From: Sipunculus nudus
Taxonomy: Eukaryota > Annelida > Sipuncula > Golfingiida > Sipunculidae
Assembly (NCBI GenBank): GCA_026874595.1
Contig: CM049319.1
Location: 2,628,101 to 2,692,100, forward strand
DNA length: 64,000 bases
Reading direction: 5' to 3'
Positions within the stretch are counted from its first letter, which is position 1. The number at the start of each line of letters is the position of its first letter. The notes under the pieces are model-generated. The model was not told the DNA's origin. It did not search any database and saw only the letters and a program-made list of their open reading frames with translations. The position numbers were made by a program, and so were the translations under genes. Shown here one piece after another: positions 12,270-23,370 of the stretch.

Positions 12270-13378
12270 TTCAGCATAGGCTTTGGAGCCCCCATTGTTT
12301 GGCCCAAGTGTGGAGGTCAGTGTGACCTTTTTTGTGAAATGACGTAAATTCCATCATTTTGCCTGGAAAATCCATTGTATTTCTTCTCAATCTACGTGCC
12401 TCGCGTGAAAACAACTGTGACTTCATTTCTTAATTGAGTGTGTTTAGTAATAAGGGTCATTATTGTGTAATTTTTACAGATAAGGGAATTAATTATAATG
12501 CTATTCATTTTAGTGAGAACGGTTGGGAATGTAGACTACTTATACTGACAACCTAAAGGAGAGTCGGATTTGGAACATACCATTTTTTATATTGGTCAAT
12601 GTGTATAATTATATACGACTGACATCAGGTCAGTTTTCTGTAAATTGATTGTTCATGGTAATATTTATTTATAATTAAAACTTTAACTTCAATTAAGTTT
12701 GAAAATTGTATATCCTTTGCCTCTCAGTAGGCCTATGTGTTTCGTGCTTTATACCATGCACACCAATGGTTTTGTGTAAAAACCCAGTCCCTACCTGCTC
12801 CCTCTCGGGCGCTTACATTTGCAGAATATGCTCCACATTTAAAAACGCTAAAAATTACGATATATGTATATTTATATATACACATATATACACACTGCAT
12901 CCATCATCATCTTTCAAATTCCGAAATATCTATTCCCCCCCCCCCCCCCACACACACACTTTTGATCTGCTTCCTATGCCTCTGTTATCTGCCTTCTTTA
13001 GTTTGTGTATGGTGCAGGGGTAAAAAGCGTATTGACGACCGGTCTGATTTCCGAGTAATGTATGCTGTTTAAAAATATCTGATGTTCTGAAAAAGAAGAG
13101 AACATTTTTTATACCCCACCCTTTTCCGAAACATGCCAAGACGTCATCTGACGGTAAAACGTGGCATATATTGTGAGTCTATTACAGATAATCATGTATG
13201 ATAACGCTGCATTTTTTCGTACAGACTGTACATGAGAAGGTGACATACCCCCCCCCCCCCCCCCCCCCTTTCAAGAAGGCGCCACCTGACGATGTAAAGT
13301 GACAGCATTTTGGGAGTCTATGAATGACCTTATATTACAATAAAATTCCTTCTTTTTATTTAGTCTGCACGTCAGAGG

Positions 13379-16300
13379 ATGGGACCAGTCTACGACATCT
13401 GTATAATAGGGGCGGGTATGATAGGGTCGGCGGCAGCACGTCACGTGATACAAATAGTAGCAACCAGTAAGGTGTGCATTATTGGACCAGGAGAACCTCA
13501 GGTAGGACAATTACAACGATATTCTCTAATTAAGTTTGGGGAACCTGCTGAGGTAGTACAAATACATCGATATACTCTAATTAAGTTTGGGTAACCTAAG
13601 GTAGTACAAATAATCGATATTCTCTAATTAAGGTTGGGGAACCTAAGGTAATACAAATACATCGATATTCTCTAATTAAGGTTTGGGAACCTAAGGTAGT
13701 ACAAATACATCGATATTCTCTAATTAAGTTTGCAATCAGTGAGATTCCGTTTCTGGTAAATCTAAAGACCCTGAATTCTAAAACGGTTAAAAAAGAAAAG
13801 CCTATATTTAAGCTTTTCACTTGCCATCTGAAGTCCTAATAACAAACAAATTATGAACAGAATACATATAACTTTATGACCTTTTAGCAATTGTTTAAGA
13901 CGTGCGAACATCATGTTAACGAATGGGATTTAAATACCAGATTATTGGGATTCGTAACTCCTGAGTTGCACCAGAGCTGTGGAATAAACTTCCTAGCAGC
14001 AGTACAGGAGCAAAAAGACTTTCTAGTTTCAAAAAATTACTTTTTAGCCCTACTTTGAATCTACACATTAGCTGCAATAATTTTAATTGTGCAACAGTGA
14101 ATTATATTTTAAACTTTTGTTTTCTATCAGTCTTCTAAATTCTTTCGTTCATTATTATCTCTTGTCTAGTTGTTTCATCAAATCTCATAGTTTTTTTAAT
14201 ATCTTATAAGTTTATACTGCATACGATTTCGTTATTATTAATTTTATTTTGACAATCACCTATATAAGATTTTTTGTTTATTATTATATAAGAAATGTAT
14301 ATTGTAAAACCCTTTAATATAAAAGTATAATAATGGTATAAAAATCTATGAAAATGCGTTTTATTCCTGCATATAGCTAATATCATCAAGACCTGTATGG
14401 TTCAGCATCTAGATATGTTCATTACACAATATCTAAGTATCGTTTACAAATTTTAGCCTCAAAAATAGCTGTCATCAGCTGGGTATTACAATATCTATAT
14501 TAATCATCACACTGTAGAAATAACGCACAAATCATGAATTTGTTGAAATAAAATCGTTAAATTCATTGTATTTTGATACACAGATGAGGTCAGCAGACGG
14601 CAAGCGAAGTATTTTTGGCGCGCATTATGATGAGGGCCGCATCACACGCCAAACAGCCAGCGACCCGGTGTGGTCATTATTAGCCAAGAGATCAATAGAC
14701 AGATACAGGGACCTGGAGCGGCAAACAGGTATGGTATAGTTGTAGGACAACCTGGTGAATTTGTTATGTGTTACATTATATCGTAGACAATCAGATTCAG
14801 ATTTCGCGAACATTCAAAGTCCGAGTTCAAACGAATTTTAATTTCTAAGTTCTCACTCGCCTTAATAGTCAGTTTAGTCAATGCTTAGACGGTTTGATAG
14901 AACAAGTTATTAATACCACTTGAATGAAACTAAAGAGAGGGCAATGAATCCTGCATCAACTATTAATACAAGGCAGGAAAACAACAAAAGGCAAATATTT
15001 CACATTTTCATCTCAGCTGACTGTAAGTCAACTGAGCAACAGCGATCACCCCATGTCTGTCGTCCATCCGGCAACTGTCCGTTAACAGGGCACAAATGAT
15101 AACTGTTAGACCTAGCAACTTTTAACTTGACATCCTCAGAGGTCTTTCAAAGTTCTTAAAAATCTTAAATTTGATCACTGCGACCTATTTCCCCGAGTTA
15201 TGCGGCCTGTTTGGACTCCCCAGAATAAATAAAAATTGATACAAAGGCTCCTGTATCTCGATAAATAACACATGGTTTTCCATAATATTTTCCTTGAATA
15301 TTGATCATGCACAGTTTCATCAGTTTTTGAAGACTGGTGGTATCACCTTTATTTTTCGAATTTTTACGCATGTTCCCTCTGTTCTTAATAGCAGTCGGAT
15401 GAGAGGATTTTTTCTTTCACAGGGCACAAATCGTAACTGTTGGACCTAGAAACCTCTTACATAGTATCCAGGGATGTCCTTGAAAATCACCATTAGACCC
15501 CTGAAATTTGACACAATTGTAATCATTGGATCGATCTCCACATGGGGGAATCTAGGGATTCTTGACTTTATTTGCATAAATTACTTGCTTTTTTTATTTA
15601 AATACCTCTAATATCACAACCCAGCCATTATATCAGTCAGCTGAGCGTCATGCCCCATGGGTCATTTGTTAAATATAAGCACAGAAATTGAAGAGAGCAT
15701 TTGAATTTCTGTTTAAAAAGTGGAGTTTATGTTAGACATTCAAATTTTTTATTAACCTCTTCTCGCATCACCTTTGCGTTCCTATGCATGTTTTGTTTCT
15801 TTAACAAGGGATCCGCTTCTTCGAGGACGTAGGATACTTAAGCGTGGCGCCAGAGACAAAACTATACAGCACACAAACAGAAATAACTGTACGAGAAAAT
15901 AACGTACCTGCAGCTGTGGGGAAGTGGTCGGACATAAAATCGACTTACCATTTTGAGTATTTATGTTTTGATAAAGATGACAAGGCGATTCTGGAACACG
16001 GTCAGTCCGGATATATAAACCCACGTGCACTGGTGGCGGCTGAGCTATTGGTTGCACAGAAAAGAGGATGTGACGTCATCCGTGATATTGTGAACGACGT
16101 CACCGAAGTTGTCGAAGATGGAGGACGATTCATGCATATTCAAACGGAGAATGGTCGAAAAGTCAAGGCTAGAAGAATATTAATCGCAGCAGGCGCGTTT
16201 GCGTTATTCAAAAATTTGTTTCCCCCTGGAATAAAACCAAACCTGTGGCTGGCGCCCCAAACTTGCGTTCTCGCTGAAGTGGAAAAAGAGGATCTCAAGC

Positions 16301-17817
16301 GCTTTTGGTAAGAGAATATCATGATTTATATAACCACTTGTGTCTTCATGCGCTTTACTTCGTAGAAGAAAATGGACCAAATGTTTATCTTAACTAACTC
16401 CTTTTTCCGGCTTATAGTACTTCTTATCAGGAGGCACCCGGATAATTTTGTCGTACGCTATATAAGCCACTTCAAGACTTGTGCATATACAGGGTCGAGG
16501 ATAACGGATTTGCACAGGGGGAGGGGCTTATATACAGGAGAGTGGGGGGGGGGGGGGGTTGTTGAATCGTTTTTAAAATCTAGGTTGTAATGGTTCAATC
16601 TTTGGTTGTTCCGTTGTTGTTTTCGGGATTAAGCCTTTATGCTTTGACACGCACACATCCAGTCCTGACCTTAATGTTAACGTTATTCCAAAAGCTTTAA
16701 TTCATTTTTTCTTCAGAGTTAAAAGAAACTGTTATCATGGTTTAATGAAATCACTGTAATAAATCTTTATCATGCAGGAGGATGCCCTGTGTGTCGTACA
16801 GACAACCGTCAGAAACTGACGCTGCTGCTATTGGCTGTTATATTTTGCCGCCAATTAAATACCCGGATGGTTTGTACATTTTTACCCTCTTACAATTATG
16901 AAAATTTAAAATTCCAATTCATTAGAAAAATCATTCAGTGTATACATCCGGTATCTCTATCAGCCCCTATTTATAATGTCAAACCAGAAATATGTCTTAA
17001 TTAAAAAAAATCATTACTCGACATTTTTGTTTTAGTAATTTAAGTGTACCTGAAATTAATATTTGCTTCTCAGGGAGATACTACATAAAACTGGGTCACT
17101 TGGACCAGTACAACCCCACGGCCACTACTGAAGAGGACGTAAAACGATGGTACTGTAAACCAGCCCCGACTGCATATAGGGAAGGACTGATTGATTTGTT
17201 GAGGCAGGTACTACCAGGTAAGATTTATAAATAAAAAAACGAGCATAATATAAATATATATATATACATTTTTTTATAATTTTGACATGTCTGTATAAAT
17301 TCTATTCTCTATGAATTCCTAGGCCCCCCCCCCCCCCAATGTAGATCATAAAAAAATCTCGTATTTTATAAGCTATTCCCATCATATCACAAACAAAACT
17401 TGGGCTGCACAAATTCCATGCACTTCCATTTTAACTATTTATTAATTAATTAGCGAGAATACATGTAGGTAAAGCATGTATGCAACTATTTATTTATTAA
17501 TTAGTGAGATTACAATATTTACATATATATGCCTAATCAAACATTTATAGTTTATACGGTGCTGTTTTTCTGTCGCAGATTTTAAGCCAGTGTCTATTTC
17601 TACCGACACCTGCGTCACAACACGGACCCCCGACAGACGACCCTACATTGACATGGTCACTCCGAGGCTAGGGGTCGCTATTGGCGGGAACGGATACGCC
17701 GCCAAGTCATGTGATGAAATCGGTCGTCTGGCAGCAGAGATGCTGGTGTACGGAAAGATAATAGATCCAGTACTTTATCAGGAACATTTCAAATTCAGGG
17801 CAGCATCAAATCTCTAA
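13379..17817 (+). CDS. Monomeric sarcosine oxidase-like FAD amine oxidase (413 aa)
   Basis: Six exons: 13379-13501, 14584-14728, 15809-16307, 16778-16869, 17074-17217 and 17579-17817. Phases are 0,1,2,1,1 and the CDS is 1242 nt. Exon 1 encodes the dinucleotide-binding GAGMIG (11-16). Exon 2 has GAHYDEGRIT, typical of this DAO subfamily. Exons 4-5 read GCYILPPIKYPDG then YYIKLG. Exon 6 has TCVTTRTPD: Cys346 falls where monomeric sarcosine oxidase carries its covalent flavin cysteine (C-x-x-T-x-TPD). GGNGYAAK follows. Family members oxidise N-methyl or cyclic secondary amino acids, giving an imine or aldehyde and H2O2; the substrate here is unknown. The C-terminus SNL is a weak peroxisomal-signal-like tripeptide. 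Donors at exon 4 (GTTTGT) and exon 1 (GTAGGA) are weak. A splice-donor minisatellite follows exon 1. The unit B paralogue (39371-44393) is a pseudogene. Confidence 0.9.
13502..13738 (+). repeat. Splice-donor minisatellite, about 48 bp x 5
   Basis: Units start with GGTAG/GGTAA at 13501, 13552, 13600, 13647 and 13695 and carry 'tctctaattaag'. Each copy reproduces the end of exon 1 (GAACCT...AG) plus the start of the intron, so five donor-like sites lie in a row. The 17 codons between the first and second donors are open and in frame. The third unit introduces a TAA at about 13592. Unit B has one donor at this place and no array. Confidence 0.88.
13965..14140 (+). mobile_element. Non-LTR retrotransposon C-terminal fragment
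   Basis: The frame from 13965 reads VAPELWNKLPSSS then FKKLLFSP and stays open to a TAA near 14137. 'APxLWNxLP...SFKxxL' is the familiar C-terminal end of CR1/Jockey-type reverse transcriptase ORFs. It lies in intron 1 of the flavoenzyme gene on the sense strand. No RT catalytic core is present. Element limits are not resolved. Confidence 0.5.
14890..15790. mobile_element. Interspersed repeat in flavoenzyme intron 2 (type unknown)
   Basis: The intron 2 sequence contains two related halves. 'cagggcacaaatgataactgttagacctagcaactt' at about 15087 recurs as 'cagggcacaaatcgtaactgttggacctagaaacct' at about 15421. A 'tcagctga' word lies at both edges (about 15013 and 15635), the right one followed by 'gcgtcatgccccatgggtc'. 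This resembles dispersed molluscan non-coding repeats. The homologous segment in unit B (inverted, 40560-41150) lacks it. No ORF or clear target duplication was found. Confidence 0.5.
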
Positions 17818-17820
17818 GGA

Positions 17821-19123
17821 GGTAGTATATGTCTGACAGGTAGCATACATCTCCATCCTTGATCCTTAATCGTTATATTAAACTATATACTGGCATTCAG
17901 TCCTTCCGGAATTGCAAACTCCGAGCATTACATCTTGAATGAAATTTGTTTATATATATGGATAGGGGGTTTCATAATCACTATTAATCTGTAACAGTAT
18001 CATTTCATGTTATTATATATAAAACGCGCCACTATCAAAGGATAGTATTTCTAATTTTAAATTTAACAGTCAGGATTTTGATAGCATTGCTTTTAACAAA
18101 AGTGAAGTTTACTCATTTACAGGCTGCAAACTCTGGGCGGGGGTGGGGTATCCCGGATTTCTCAGAAATATTTCCATTTCTGTTACTAATAATTATAATG
18201 TTTCATATGTATAGGACACAGAATTTCATTCTCCCTAAAAGGGGGTAGTATTTCATAGGCCAGCATAATTCAAGTAATGCAAGACATGAAGTTAATGTGG
18301 TTGATATATGGAACGGGCTAACCACGTTGGGAAATAAACGATGCATAGCGATCCTAGCGACAGCTAATGCTTGACGTATTGGTATCAATGATATTCTCTT
18401 GTCATGCGGAAAATTTAAAAACTTCTTCAATTTGAACATGATTCTGAGGCTGTGTATGTGATTAGGCATCATTGGTGTAGGGGACTACGTAGCATCACCG
18501 AATCGTATGGTAAAAAGTAATTTAGACCAAGTGTGTGCGGTCAGGAAAATTATTTCTGTATTGATCCATGAATACCTTACTAAGAATGCATAATCAGCAC
18601 TTGCCACAAATAGTACATATTTTTTATTAAAGCCGTATATAATATCAGTACAAGCAAACGCTAACACGGAATTTTAAACATTATTAACAATATCCAATCA
18701 TTCAAATTGGAGGTTGTTAAGGTAAATTAATGTTTGAATATAATTCTTAAAATTAAAACATTGACTGAACAAATAAACTTACAGGATGTACTGGAAATAT
18801 GTGTTTTTGCACTAAATAAAAAAAAGTATCTTTAAAAATTTGTGCTTGGATTTATTTTCGGGATGTAAATTACATGATACGCAAAATTTCCCAGCCGGTA
18901 ATACAATGGGAATGATCCTATACATTATTGGTGCCTGACCCGAAAGTCCTTGCAATTTTGTCCTGGTGGAATTTCAGATTATTCGCGGCTATGAAAAACA
19001 AATTCTACTTGGTTATAATATACGCGTTAGTCTGGTTTTATAAAATCACACAATATCTCAATGTCATTATTGAAGGTAAACATGTTTTACATCCGTGTAG
19101 GTCTGTGAAAATATTGAATTATG
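17821..19123. other. Gene-free spacer between flavoenzyme and GPCR
   Basis: AT-rich sequence between the convergent 3' ends of the flavoenzyme (+) and the GPCR (-), paralogous to about 44400-46010. No exon, RNA gene or element was recognised. Several short open frames lack similarity or splice context. Confidence 0.5.
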
Positions 19124-21502
19124 CTACACGTCTGTCGCTTCAATCTGAACACGTCTTGGAGGATCAAGACTTCTAATACTTGTCTGACTATCTGATGAAA
19201 ATCCGCGGAGAAAGTTCATTCCAGCTGCCCTAACCGATAGCAAACACATCGTGCTGAGAGCTAAAAGAAATCCTTGGGCAGCGAACAGGAGAGAAAATAT
19301 TCCAATACAAAGCCAATTTTCAGTAAAATGACCGAAAAACCACATGACCCACGTCAACCCCATCACTACAAACAGGCGAATGAAGAGAACGATATCTCTC
19401 TTATCAGGTGCTAACGCCACCTGGTTTGACCTAGATTTGATCAAGAAAATAAGCGATACTACAAAAGATATGATGTTTAAACAAGCCGAGATAGCAGCTG
19501 GGGTCACAAAGAAAATGAAAAGTGGGTAAGTATTCCCTATCCAGCAATTAGCTCTCCCATACCCAGGCCGGAATTGATCCGGGACGGGGGCATGGTCGAT
19601 AATCAGAGTTGTTACTGTGCAGAGTGTCGGGATTCCCCAGGCGACCAACGAGTTTTTTATGAACCTGTGCCTGCTGTCTCCTACGAGACGAAGACGCCAA
19701 GTGGAATAAGACATTTTACAAATACTCACTGAGAGAACGGACATCCATACAAATGTTGCCAGGAAGCTCCAATGTTTTCCAACACTGGCAACATAACATA
19801 AAGTTTTGTGTTTTGTATACGTCGGTGATAAAATCAGAATCATAATTGACGTTTCCATAGCAACTGCTAAACTTGTGTGTATTTTGCCCATAGGTTGACG
19901 GAGCTCAGGTATACACAGGGGTGCAGCAATTCGCAAAGCCAGGAATGTAAATGAAATAAAGAGAGCTGTGATCCATATCATATTTAACATCTTTCTCACA
20001 TGAGATAATGTACCCCCTTGTTTTTCGATACCATCCAAGCATATCAGAAACGTGTTCCTGCGAGCTAAGATTACTTGTGATTCGTTAAAAGTTTGGTTGT
20101 AACCAACCAGTATGAAATCATGGCCTACCGCTTTAATTTCTGTACCTGCGTATTCGTACCATGAACAGTTGGACTTTTGTAGAGCTTCATTCTTATAGCA
20201 TTTCTTTCGATCAACTAATACTTCACAGATATTGGTTCTATCAAATACACGCCGGCAGCGAAGGTGGCGCCACCTATGTCCGTGTGAGCATGTCGGTTCT
20301 GTCTTCCACTCATTATTGTCAGCGTTAGGTCCTAGGGAAAAGAGGATCGGTATACTCCATTCTATGTTAAAATGGTCGCCAGGGGAAGAGACAGGTGATC
20401 CGCATTCGGTCTTGGAAAATATAGGGTATGCACAAAGCAAGCAGTATATGTTCTTAAAAATTTCTTGTTCATGGTGAAGGGTATTGTACCCTGAAGACGG
20501 ACAAGCGTTTCGTAAGTCTGGGTTAGTACATTCCTCATATTGCTTCTCATTATAAGTATGGCACACTCTAAAACTTGAATTCATCGGTGCTTTCACTAAC
20601 AGCTGGCATTCAGGCTCCTTGCCTTGTAAAATGCTGCTAATTAGTTCCCCCTTTGATAAGTTTGCGAATTTGTCCTCGAAGAAATTAACCTGGCGAACAT
20701 CTTGGAATCTCGGTCGCTGACAGTAGACCTCAACTCTCCAAGACTGCATATTCCGTATATCATTACACACGGCACAGTGGACATTAGAATAATGAAGTCC
20801 GGAGTTCAAATCAGTTACTGGTACAAACCCATAAGGAGAGTCGGTTGATACGTTACAAGCAGTGGCCTCATTTGGACAGTCGGTGATTATTTTAACTTGT
20901 GAAGTGAGAGTATCATCCAGATTACTTCGTGGGAATCCACGAAGTGCACAGACTGATTCTGGAGTGTGCTGATTCGGTCCCCCCCAGGCTGAAGCTTGCT
21001 TATACTCCTGGGGACACTGTTCCCGAAAATCCAGACAGCAATCCTGGTAATACAAACATGATGTATCACAAGAACAGCTGTCCTCCAGCGACCCCGTTCT
21101 CTGACCACAACGGTTTCTGCATCTTGCACAATCCGGTAGACGTAACTCAAGCTCCTGACGGGTTGGTAAACCACTGACCAGCCAAGATGGGAAGTGTGGG
21201 TCCTCGTTTGTTGAAACACTTGTCACGGTTGGAACTGTCGTACTTATTGACGGCAGAACTTCTGTTGTAGAATTAGGTTTTGTATTCTGCTTTGGAGGTT
21301 TGTCCGTACTCTGCTTCGTTAATGTTACATTTATATGGTTAAAGCCGGTTATCTTCTTCGACACAGTGAGCCAAGGGACTGTACTGACCTTACGGTTCAC
21401 TACTGCTTTATCATTCTCCTTATGTGTTCTTGAAACTTCGCCCATAAACACAGGTAACAAATGTATCACTAACATCCATGACACAGCCACACAATATCCC
21501 AT
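19124..21502 (-). CDS. SMB-domain class B2 (adhesion/Methuselah-like) GPCR, 792 aa, single exon
   Basis: Uninterrupted 2379 nt frame. Residues 1-21 look like a signal peptide. A Ser/Thr-rich linker (about 60-100) follows. A somatomedin-B domain at 125-163 shows the eight-cysteine pattern (C128, C132, C143, C145, C149, C155, C156, C163) plus an extra C125. Two Cys-rich motifs, HYSNVHCAVCN (about 237-247) and IFKNIYCLLCA (about 348-358), are characteristic of invertebrate receptors of this type. Seven hydrophobic segments lie at about 505-530, 543-563, 570-598, 618-636, 656-689, 704-725 and 731-755. WxxxFxxL-type class B residues are recognisable, and the ligand is unknown. No clear GPS cleavage site was identified. 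The C-terminus ATDV fits a class I PDZ ligand (T-x-V). The lack of introns suggests retroposition or intron loss in this lineage. The unit B copy is a pseudogene. Confidence 0.9.
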   Translation of the reverse strand: MGYCVAVSWMLVIHLLPVFMGEVSRTHKENDKAVVNRKVSTVPWLTVSKKITGFNHINVTLTKQSTDKPPKQNTKPNSTTEVLPSISTTVPTVTSVSTNEDPHFPSWLVSGLPTRQELELRLPDCARCRNRCGQRTGSLEDSCSCDTSCLYYQDCCLDFREQCPQEYKQASAWGGPNQHTPESVCALRGFPRSNLDDTLTSQVKIITDCPNEATACNVSTDSPYGFVPVTDLNSGLHYSNVHCAVCNDIRNMQSWRVEVYCQRPRFQDVRQVNFFEDKFANLSKGELISSILQGKEPECQLLVKAPMNSSFRVCHTYNEKQYEECTNPDLRNACPSSGYNTLHHEQEIFKNIYCLLCAYPIFSKTECGSPVSSPGDHFNIEWSIPILFSLGPNADNNEWKTEPTCSHGHRWRHLRCRRVFDRTNICEVLVDRKKCYKNEALQKSNCSWYEYAGTEIKAVGHDFILVGYNQTFNESQVILARRNTFLICLDGIEKQGGTLSHVRKMLNMIWITALFISFTFLALRIAAPLCIPELRQPMGKIHTSLAVAMETSIMILILSPTYTKHKTLCYVASVGKHWSFLATFVWMSVLSVSICKMSYSTWRLRLVGDSRHRFIKNSLVAWGIPTLCTVTTLIIDHAPVPDQFRPGYGRANCWIGNTYPLFIFFVTPAAISACLNIISFVVSLIFLIKSRSNQVALAPDKRDIVLFIRLFVVMGLTWVMWFFGHFTENWLCIGIFSLLFAAQGFLLALSTMCLLSVRAAGMNFLRGFSSDSQTSIRSLDPPRRVQIEATDV

Positions 21503-21970
21503 CGTTAGCCTGCGCAGACATTAGTTTCCAAAAAAAAACTGAACCTTTTTTTGAGTCCAAAAGACACTGGACTTCCGATAATTTACTTGAATAATTTACC
21601 TGCTTTTGACGAAACCATTACGTGCAATTATTATTTGCTTCACCAAATTGAACTGTAGATCCAGAAACACCCCACAGTACACCGGAAGAGCGTAGCACCG
21701 GCTGTCCACACTCCATTATGTATTGGGCTTTTATTGTTTTTGGCACGGGCTGTTTGCCGTAGACACTGCTCCCAATCTCCCCTTTCGTGATTACGTGACA
21801 GGAATCATTTAAGCCTGTGTCGGTGTATAGGACGCTTTTATTTGTGAAGCCATGGATAATGCTTAAAATTGGTATCAGACAGGTCCATCAGGGGAAACGT
21901 TTTTCTAACATTTGGCGATACATTTAACTCCACATGCTATTGACTAAATGGAAGCTGATAAAGTTTACAA

Positions 21971-22590
21971 ATATATAAATATAGAATTATTAAACTTTAG
22001 TTCATATTTAAAAATGTCATGATTCTTACATCTGTATTAGGAACAATATACACGGTAACTACAGAACATCACACTGGGGAATGTATTGAAGATTTAGTGC
22101 AAATGAATTAAGTGCCTGATCTTTTTGGCTGATGTTGAGAGCTCTTTGATATAATTTGTATTTTTTATGTCTTTATTTACTCTTCTCGGGTGTTCTATGT
22201 ATACTAGACAGAAAGTATCTACATTGAGTACATCAGCAACCTTTTCATCTGCTTTGCTGGTTGCCCTTTACTGATAATGCCACAAAGAACTTCCTGTTTA
22301 GGGGCATAGAGGCTTGAGATAGACCAACCTGCCAGCCCAGGCTTAACCACTCAACCTCAAAGTCTGCAGGGATTAAGCTTGGTAATTACCCCTGTCTGGC
22401 TAGCTTTCTGTCGTGACAGAAGTGACAGCTTTGTACAAATAACTGTCCCAAGCCTGGTATCCATTTCCTGTATCATACATGTACCGGAGTACCTTATACC
22501 AGGTACAGGTACTTCAGATCAGGGTACATGTACTAAGTACTTCCTGATCATGACAGACAGATACAAGTATTGGTACAGGTACTCTTAATT
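21971..22590. other. Spacer with gtac-rich short repeats
   Basis: No gene seen. 22480-22580 is rich in 'ggtac/gtacc' words ('ccaggtacaggtact', 'gtacatgtact') that form short palindromes. (GTCC)n follows at 22574-22602. Confidence 0.5.
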
Positions 22591-22619
22591 GTGTCCGTCC
22601 GTCCGTCTGTTCGTTTACC

Positions 22620-23370
22620 ATTGTTATGCGGCGCGATATCTCGAAAAACTTTACTTAGATCTACTTCGAATTGTAGTAGCAGGTGCATCTTTATTGTCAC
22701 ACTTGAATGATTTTTTTTTTATATTTTTAATGATTTTTTATACAAAAGTTTTACATTTCAAATGCGACACGATTTTTCAAAAAGTTTTACAGGGATCTAC
22801 TTGTATTTTTAGTAGCAGGTTCATCTTATGTGTCTCCAGAGCTGATTAGTTTTTCTGTAACACATGAATGATTTTTTGGAGCCAGAGCCAAAGCTTTGCT
22901 GTTACACTTGAATGATTTTTGGATATTTTTCTAGATTTGATTATATGGAATGTTTACATTTCATATACGAAAAGATGATTAAAAATCTTTTACAGGGATC
23001 TACTTCTATTAATTGTAGCAGTTTCATCCTATTGGTCTCAAGAGGTGATTAGTTATTTTTTTTGTCACACTTGAATGATTTTTCTATATCTTTTATGAAT
23101 TTTATACAACATTTTTACATTTCATATGCGACACGATTTCTCAAACGATTTTACAGTGATCTACTTTTATTTATAGTAACAGGTGCATCTTTTGGGTCTC
23201 CAGGGCTGATTAGGCTGTTGTTCACACTTGGTTCCATTTTGGATTTTTTTATGAATTCATAATTCTTTTGCTTTTTTTATGAATTTCGAAATTCTATACA
23301 TTTGATATGCAATGCAAGATTTAAAAAACTATCACTCAAATGCATGCCTCCTCAAGATGGCGGGAATATC
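22620..23370. repeat. Degenerate tandem repeat, about 170-190 bp unit
   Basis: Repeated blocks share 'tttacagggatctactt', 'gtagcaggtgcatctt', 'cacacttgaatgattttt' and 'tttcatatgcgacacgattt'. Copies start near 22630, 22760, 22965 and 23125. Looser copies occur at about 24030 and 25080. This is a non-coding interspersed repeat of a kind common in mollusc genomes (family not identified). Confidence 0.75.

Larger units (their letters stand above)
6380..21970. repeat. Segmental duplication core, unit A
   Basis: This block (ARF gene, oxidoreductase, GPCR and the intervening non-coding sequence) recurs in the same order and orientation at about 31760-48480. Coding sequence, introns and flanks all align by eye. 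Examples are the ARF 3' flank at 7141 and 32401, the ARF 5' flank at 8700-9235 and 34000-34490, the flavoenzyme upstream region at 13140 and 36090/38690, and the GPCR 5' flank at 21815-21970 and 48355-48480. The offset is about 25.3 kb at ARF and 26.6 kb at the GPCR. The change is explained by insertions and deletions listed separately. Confidence 0.88.

Noticed and set aside
12706..13072. Two overlapping frames of 105 and 111 aa
   Set aside because: They run through poly-C and TA tracts, have no family similarity and are not conserved in the unit B copies.
20887..21219. Open frames overlapping the GPCR (also 20232-20477, 19344-19529, 20929-21177)
   Set aside because: Shadows of the 792-codon receptor frame.
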